DNA of 64,000 nucleotides from Megascapheus bottae (Eukaryota; Chordata; Mammalia; Rodentia; Geomyidae). The stretch spans positions 246,498 through 310,497 of the forward strand of contig JANJXV010000159.1 in assembly GCA_024803745.1 (NCBI GenBank), written 5' to 3'. The translations under genes were made by a program, and so were the position numbers. Each line of letters begins with the position of its first letter. The first letter of the stretch is position 1. The notes under the pieces are model-generated. The model was given only the letters and a program-made list of their open reading frames with translations. It did not search any database and had not been told where the DNA came from. Below, in pieces: positions 57,211 to 64,000 of the stretch.

Positions 57211-59519
57211 TTCACACAACTCTATTGTTTCACTTCACACACCTCCATTCTTTGACTTCACACACCGCCATTCCATGACTTCACAAACCTCCATTCTATG
57301 AGTTCACACACCTCCAATCTATGAGTTCACACACCTCCAATTTGACTTCACACACCTCCATTCTATGACTTCACACACCTTCATTCTTACTTCAGAAACA
57401 TCCATTCTCTGACTTCACACACCTCCATTCTATGACTTCACAAACCTCCATTCTGTGACTTCACACACCTACATTCTGACTTCACACACCTCCATTCTAT
57501 GACTTCACACACTTCCATTCTATGACTTCACACACCTCCATTCTGTGGCTTAACACACATACATTCTGACTTCACACACCTCCATTCTGTGACTTCACAC
57601 ACCTCCATTCTGTGACTTCACACACCTCGATCCTATGACTTCACACACCTCCATTCTATGAATTAACACACCTGCATTCTGTGATTTCACAAACCTCCAT
57701 TCTATGACTTCACACACCTCCATTCTGTGACTTCACACAGCTGAATTCTATGCCTTCACACACCTCCATTGTGACTTCACACACTTCCATTCTATGAGTT
57801 CACACACCTCCATTCTGACTTCACACACCTCCATTCTATGACTTCACACACATCCATTCTGACTTCACAGAGCTCCATTGTGTGATTTCACAAAAATCCA
57901 TTCTATGATTTCACACACCTCCATACTATGACTTCACACACCTCCATCTATGACTTCACACACCTCCATTCTGAGTTCACACACCTCCATTCTGTGACTT
58001 CACACACCTCCATTCTATGAATTCACACACCTCCATCCTGTGATTTCACATACCTCCTCTCTATGACTTCACACACCTCCATTCTGTGACTTCACACACC
58101 TCCACTCTATGACTTCACACACCTCCATTCTATGACTTCACTCACCTCCATTCTGACTTCACACACCTCCATTCTGACTTCACACTCCTCAATTCTGTGA
58201 CTTCACACACCTCCATTCTATGATTTCACACACTTCCATTCTGTGATTTCACACACCTCCATTCTATGACTTCACTCACCTCCATTCTGACTTCACACAC
58301 CTCCATTCTGACTTCACACACCTCAATTCTGTGACTTCACACACCTCCATTCTATGATTTCACACACTTCCATTCTATGATTTAACATAACTCCATTCTA
58401 TGACTTCACACACCTCCATTCTGTGACTTCACACACCTCCATTCTATGACTTCAAACACCTAAATTCTATGACTTCACACAACTCCATTCCATGACTTCA
58501 CACACATCCATTCTGTGACTTCACACACGTCCATTCTGACTTCACACACCTCTATTCTGTGTCTTCACATACCTCAATTCTGTGACTTCAAACACTTCCA
58601 TTTTGACTTCACACACCTCCATTCTATGATTTCACACACCTCCATTCTATGACTCTCCCACCTCCATTCTATGACTTCACACTCCTGCATTTTGTGACTT
58701 CAGACACCTCAATTCTATGACTTCACACACCTCAATTCTGACTTCACACACCTCCATTCTGTGACTTCAAACACCTCCATTCTCTGATTTCAGACACCTC
58801 CATTGTATGATTTCACACACCTCAATTCTATGACTTCACACACCTCCATTCTATGACTTCACTCATATCCATTCTGAATTCACACACTTCCATTCTGTGA
58901 TTTCTCACACCTCCATTCTGACTTCACACACCTCCATTCTATGACTTCACTCACCTCCATTCTGAATTCACACACCTCCATTCTGTGACTTCTCACACCT
59001 CCATTCTGACTTCACACACATCCATTCCATGACTTCACACACCTCCATTCTGTGAATTCACACACCTCCATTCTATGAGTTCACACACCTTCATTTTGAC
59101 TTCACACAACTCCATTCTATGACTTCACACACCTTCATTCTTACTTCAGAAACATCCATTCTATGACTTCACACATCTCCATTATATGATTTCACAAACC
59201 TCCATTCTGTGACTTCACACACCTCCATTTTGAGTTCACACACCTCCATTCTGTGACTTCACACCCCTCCATTTTGACTTCACACACCTCCATTCTATGG
59301 CTTCACACACTTCAATTCTATGAATTCTCACACCTCCATTCTGTGACTTCACTCACCTCCATTCTGTGACTTCACGCACCTCCATTGTGAGTTCACACAC
59401 CTCCATTCTGTGACTTCACACACCTCCATTCTGTGACTTCACACACCTCCATTCTGACTTCACACACCTCCATTCTATGACTTCACACAACTCCATTCTG
59501 TGACGTCACACACCTCCAT
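56690..59519 (+). repeat. 2.8-kb HOR, copy 1
   Basis: Landmarks recur 2,831 bp later: ACTATGTTTT (56891 and 59722), CACACCTCGATCC (57621 and 60452), and GGCTTAACACAC with TTCTGTGGCT at 57541 and 60372. Past about 58300 the spacing falls to 2,697 bp because copy 1 carries an extra 134-bp duplication (58131-58264 and 58265-58398). An 88-bp module pair with GAATTCACACAC lies near 58861-58949. Confidence 0.8.
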
Positions 59520-62155
59520 TCTATGACTTCACACACCTCCATTCTATGACTTCAAACACCTCCATTTTTTGACTTCACACACCTCCATTCTAAGATTTCA
59601 CACACCTCCATTGTGACTTCACACACCTCCATTCTATGAGTTCACACAATCCATTCTGACTTCACACAGCTCCATTCTGTGACTTCACAAAACTCCATTC
59701 TATGATTCCACACACCTCCATACTATGTTTTCACACACCTCCATCTATGACTTCACACACCTCCATTCTAAGATTTCACACACCTCCATTGTGACTTCAC
59801 ACACCTCCTTTCTATGAGTTCACACAACTATATTCTGACTTCACACAGCTCCATTCTGTGACTTCACAAAACTCCATTCTATGATTCCACACACCTCCAT
59901 TCTATGACTTCACACACCTCCATTTTTTGACTTCACACACCTCCATTCTAAGATTTCACACACCTCCATTGTGACTTCACACACCTCCAGTCTATGAGTT
60001 CACACAATACATTCTGACTTCACACACCTCCATTCTGTGACTTCACACAACTCTATTGTTTCACTTCACACACCTCCATTCTTTGACTTCACACACCGCC
60101 ATTCCATGACTTCACAAACCTCCATTCTATGAGTTCACACACCTCCAATCTATGAGTTCACACACCTCCAATTTGACTTCACACACCTCCATTCTATGAC
60201 TTCACACACCTTCATTCTTACTTCAGAAACATCCATTCTCTGACTTCACACACCTCCATTCTATGACTTCACAAACCTCCATTCTGTGACTTCACACTCC
60301 TCCATTCTGAGGTCACAGACCTCCTTTCTATGACTTCACACACTTCCATTCTATGACTTCACACACCTCAATTCTGTGGCTTAACACACATACATTCTGA
60401 CTTCACACACCTCCATTCTGTGACTTCACACACCTCCATTCTGTGACTTCACACACCTCGATCCTATGACTTCACACACCTCCATTCTATGAATTAACAC
60501 ACCTGCATTCTGTGATTTCACAAACCTCCATTCTATGACTTCACACACCTCCATTCTGTGACTTCACACAGCTGAATTCTATGCCTTCACACACCTCCAT
60601 TGTGACTTCACACACTTCCATTCTATGAGTTCACACACCTCCATTCTGACTTCACACACCTCCATTCTATGACTTCACACACATCCATTCTGACTTCACA
60701 CAGCTCCATTGTGTGACTTCACAAAAATCCATTCTATGATTTCACACACCTCCATACTATGACTTCACACACCTCCATCTATGACTTCACACACCTCCAT
60801 TCTGAGTTCACACACCTCCATTCTGTGACTTCACACACCTCCATTCTATGAATTCACACACCTCCATCCTGTGATTTCACATACCTCCTCTCTATGACTT
60901 CACACACCTCCATTCTGTGACTTCACACACTTCCATTCTATGATTTCACACACCTCCATTCTATGACTTCACTCACCTCCATTCTGACTTCACACACCTC
61001 CATTCTGACTTCACACACCTCAATTCTGTGACTTCACACACCTCCATTCTATGATTTCACACACTTCCATTCTATGATTTCACACAACTCCATTCTATGA
61101 CTTCACACACCTCCATTCTGTGACTTCACACACCTCCATTCTATGACTTCAAACACCTAAATTCTATGACTTCACACAACTCCATTCCATGACTTCACAC
61201 ACATCCATTCTGTGACTTCACACACGTCCATTCTGACTTCACACACCTCTATTCTGTGTCTTCACATACCTCAATTCTGTGACTTCAAACACTTCCATTT
61301 TAACTTCACACACCTCCATTCTATGATTTCACACACCTCCATTCTATGACTCTCCCACCTCCATTCTATGACTTCACACTCCTGCATTTTGTGACTTCAG
61401 ACACCTCAATTCTATGACTTCACACACCTAAATTCTGACTTCACACACCTCCATTCTGTGACTTCAAACACCTCCATTCTCTGATTTCAGACACCTCCAT
61501 TGTATGATTTCACACACCTCAATTCTATGACTTCACACACCTCCATTCTATGACTTCACTCATATCCATTCTGAATTCACACACTTCCATTCTGTGATTT
61601 CTCACACCTCCATTCTGACTTCACACACCTCCATTCTATGACTTCACTCACCTCCATTCTGAATTCACACACCTCCATTCTGTGACTTCTCACACCTCCA
61701 TTCTGACTTCACACACATCCATTCCATGACTTCACACACCTCCATTCTGTGAATTCACACACCTCCATTCTATGAGTTCACACACCTTCATTTTGACTTC
61801 ACACAACTCCATTCTATGACTTCACACACCTTCATTCTTACTTCAGAAACATCCATTCTATGACTTCACACATCTCCATTATATGATTTCACAAACCTCC
61901 ATTCTGTGACTTCACACACCTCCATTTTGAGTTCACACACCTCCATTCTGTGACTTCACACCCCTCCATTTTGACTTCACACACCTCCATTCTATGGCTT
62001 CACACACTTCAATTCTATGAATTCTCACACCTCCATTCTGTGACTTCACTCACCTCCATTCTGTGACTTCACGCACCTCCATTGTGAGTTCACACACCTC
62101 CATTCTGTGACTTCACACACCTCCATTCTGTGACTTCACACACCTCCATTCGATG
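59520..62155 (+). repeat. 2.7-kb HOR, copy 2
   Basis: Second copy, shorter by the 134-bp module. It shares rare units such as GACTCTCCCACC (61348), CTGCATTTTGTG and CTCATATCCATT. There are private changes, for example TTTTAACTTCAC near 61299. Near 62155 it diverges at CATTCGATGACTTC, where copy 1 continues into the next repeat. Confidence 0.8.
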
Positions 62156-63110
62156 ACTTCACACACCTCCATTCTATGCCTTCAGACACCTCCATTCTGT
62201 GACTTCACGCACCTCCATTCCATGACTTCACACACCTCCATTGTGACTTCACACACCATGATACTATGATTTCACACACCTCCATTCTGACTTCACACAC
62301 CTCCATTCTATGCCTTCACACACCGCCATTCTGACTTCACACAGCTCCATTCTTTGACTTCACACACCTCCATTCTATGACTTCACACACCTCCATTCTA
62401 TGACTTCACACATCCATTCTATGACTTCACACACCTCCATTTTTCCCTTCACACACCTCTATTGTATGACTTCACACACCTTCATTCTTTCTTCACAAAC
62501 ATCCATTGTATGACTTCACACACATCTATTCTATGACTTCACACACATCCATTATGTGACTTCACAAACCTCCATTCTGTGTTCACACACCTCAATTCTG
62601 TGATTTCACACACCTATATTCTGACTTCACACACCTCCATTCTATGACTTCACACACCTCCATTCTATGACTTCACACACCTGCATTCTGTAACTTCACA
62701 CACCTCCATTCTATGACTTCACACACCTCCATTGTGATTTCACACACCTCCGTTCTATGAGTTCACACACCTCCGTTCTGATTTCAAACACCTCAATTCT
62801 ATGACTTCACACACCTCCATTCTGACTTCACACACCTCCATTCTGTGACTTCAAACACCTCCATTCTATGATTTCAGACACCTCCATTGTATGATTTCAC
62901 ACACCTCCATTCTATGACTTCACACACCTCCATTCTATGACTTCACTCACCTCCATTCTGAATTCACACACCTCCATTCTGTGACTTCTCACACCTCCAT
63001 TCTGACTTCACACACCTCCATTCTATGACTTCACTCACCTCCATTCTGAATTCACACACCTCCATTCTGTGACTTCTCACACCTCCATTCTGACTTCACA
63101 AACCTCCATT
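62156..63110 (+). repeat. Diverged satellite with an 88-bp module pair
   Basis: No long collinear partner in the window. It holds rarer variants (TTTTTCCCTTCAC, CACATCCATTC with a shortened unit near 62410, CACCTATATTCTG). An 88-bp module with CTTCACTCAC starts at 62941 and 63029. The same module occurs near 58861-58949 and 61559-61647, linking this stretch to the 2.8-kb HORs. Confidence 0.68.
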
Positions 63111-64000
63111 CCATGACTTCACACACCTCCATTCTATGAGTTCACACACCTCCATTATATGACTTCATAAACCTCCCTTCTGTGACTTCATACACCTCCA
63201 TTCTGAGTTCACACACCTCCATTCTGTGACTTCACACACCTCCATTTTGACTTCACACACCTCCATTCTATGACTTCACACACTTCATTTCTATGACTTC
63301 ACACACCTCCATTCTGTGACTTCACACACCTCCATTGTGAGTTCACACACCTCCATTCTGTGACTTCACACACCTCCGTTCTGTGACTTCACACACCTCC
63401 ATTCTATGACTTCACACACCTCCATTCTATGACTTCACACACCTCCATTCTATGAATTCACACACCTCCATTCTGTGACTTCACCCACCTACATTGTATG
63501 ACTTCACACACCTCCATTCTTTGCCTTCACCTACCTCCATTCTGAGTTCACACCCCTCCATTCTGTGACTTCACACACCTTCATTCTGTGACTTCACACA
63601 CCTCCGTTCTATGACTTCACACACCTCCATTCTATGACTTCACACACCTCCATTCTGTGATTTCACACACCTCTATTCTATGACTTCACACACCTCCATT
63701 GTGACCTCACACACCACGATTCTATGATTTCACACACTTCCATTTTGACTTCACACACCTCCATTCTATGCCTTCACTCACTGTCATTCTGACTTCACAC
63801 AGCTTCATTCTGAGACTGCACAAACCTCCATTCTATGATTTCACACACCTCCATACTATGATTTCACACACGTCCATCTATGACTTCACACACCTCCATT
63901 CTGACTTCACACACCTCCATTCTATGACTTCACACACCTCCCTTCTGTGACTTCACACACCTCCATTCTATGACTTCACACACTTCCATTGTGACGTCAC
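63111..64000 (+). repeat. First-family HOR copy with a 475-bp deletion, cut by the window
   Basis: Matches about 4075-5460. The offset is 59,037 bp at the TTATATGACTTCATAAA unit (63155 and 4118) but 58,539 bp at the end, a loss of 498 bp. Of this, 475 bp equals the spacing of two similar CCTACATTGTATG units (4451 and 4926), and 23 bp is one unit. The retained unit near 63488 is followed by TTTGCCTTCACC, the context of the second. Recombination between the two units explains the loss. The window thus ends in the family it began with. Confidence 0.75.

Larger units (their letters stand above)
1..64000 (+). repeat. 23/21-bp satellite array filling the whole window
   Basis: Nearly every base outside seven short insertions belongs to one tandem repeat. 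The unit is ACTTCACACACC, then TCCATTCT, then ATG or GTG (23 bp); a second common form lacks the two bases before the last G (21 bp). All units point the same way and I found no inverted stretch. The consensus has roughly 9 C, 7 T, 6 A and 1 G, so the strands differ strongly in composition, and it contains no CpG. Variant units recur in fixed order, which defines the higher-order repeats listed below. Short open frames on both strands (60-81 codons, rich in His, Thr, Ser on the + strand) are products of the periodicity and are not genes. Arrays like this in animals are typically pericentromeric, subtelomeric or interstitial heterochromatin; which applies here cannot be seen. Confidence 0.97.

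Noticed and set aside
1..64000. CRISPR array (regular short repeats)
   Set aside because: The units are contiguous with no unique spacers, no cas genes are present, and an LTR with a 6-bp target duplication indicates a eukaryotic genome.
1..64000. Telomeric repeat or G-quadruplex array
   Set aside because: No TTAGGG runs, and G-runs on the minus strand are mostly two bases long (GG in GGAGGTG), too short for ordinary quadruplexes.

Overview
This window contains no convincing gene. It is a 64-kb block of tandem satellite (minisatellite-type) DNA, head to tail in one orientation throughout. The base unit is about 23 bp, ACTTCACACACC followed by TCCATTCT and then ATG or GTG. A 21-bp form is common, in which the two bases before the final G are missing. 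The + strand is very poor in G (about 1 in 23) and the consensus unit has no CpG. I see no protein-coding gene, tRNA, rRNA, CRISPR array or prokaryotic signal. The open frames of 60-81 codons are by-products of the repeat.

The only non-satellite sequence is a 318-bp element present seven times. It starts TG, ends CA, is flanked by a perfect 6-bp direct repeat (ACCTCC), and carries an AATAAA signal in its middle. These are the marks of a solo retroviral LTR. The 6-bp target duplication and the length point to a class II (ERVK / betaretrovirus-like) family. From memory, the 3' part resembles rodent ETn/MusD-type LTRs. This suggests a mammalian nuclear genome, perhaps a rodent, but the window alone does not settle the species. 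All seven copies lie in the same satellite site, so one insertion was captured and then multiplied as part of the satellite.

Layout: (1) 1-1942 is a beta-type higher-order repeat (HOR) copy, collinear with 20104-22045. (2) 1943-14470 is an alpha-type 3,712-bp HOR, with about three and a half copies. (3) 14471-18290 is a mosaic with small 88-, 92- and 626-bp duplications. (4) 18291-22900 is another HOR copy of the first family. (5) 22901-53400 is two tandem copies of a 15,259-bp super-repeat, each with three LTRs in blocks A, B and C; block C holds a 1,689-bp duplication. (6) 53403-57210 is a third C-type LTR and its flank, including a 2,336-bp repeat. (7) About 56690-62155 is a pair of 2.7-2.8-kb repeats. 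(8) 62156-64000 is diverged satellite that runs back into the first HOR family, with a 475-bp deletion.

The window reads as a record of nested unequal exchanges: 21/23-bp units, then 88-136-bp modules, then 1.4-3.7-kb HORs, then a 15.3-kb super-HOR. The captured LTRs act as dated markers. Lengths and offsets were obtained by matching landmark variants by eye. HOR edges are good to a few tens of bases and LTR edges are exact.
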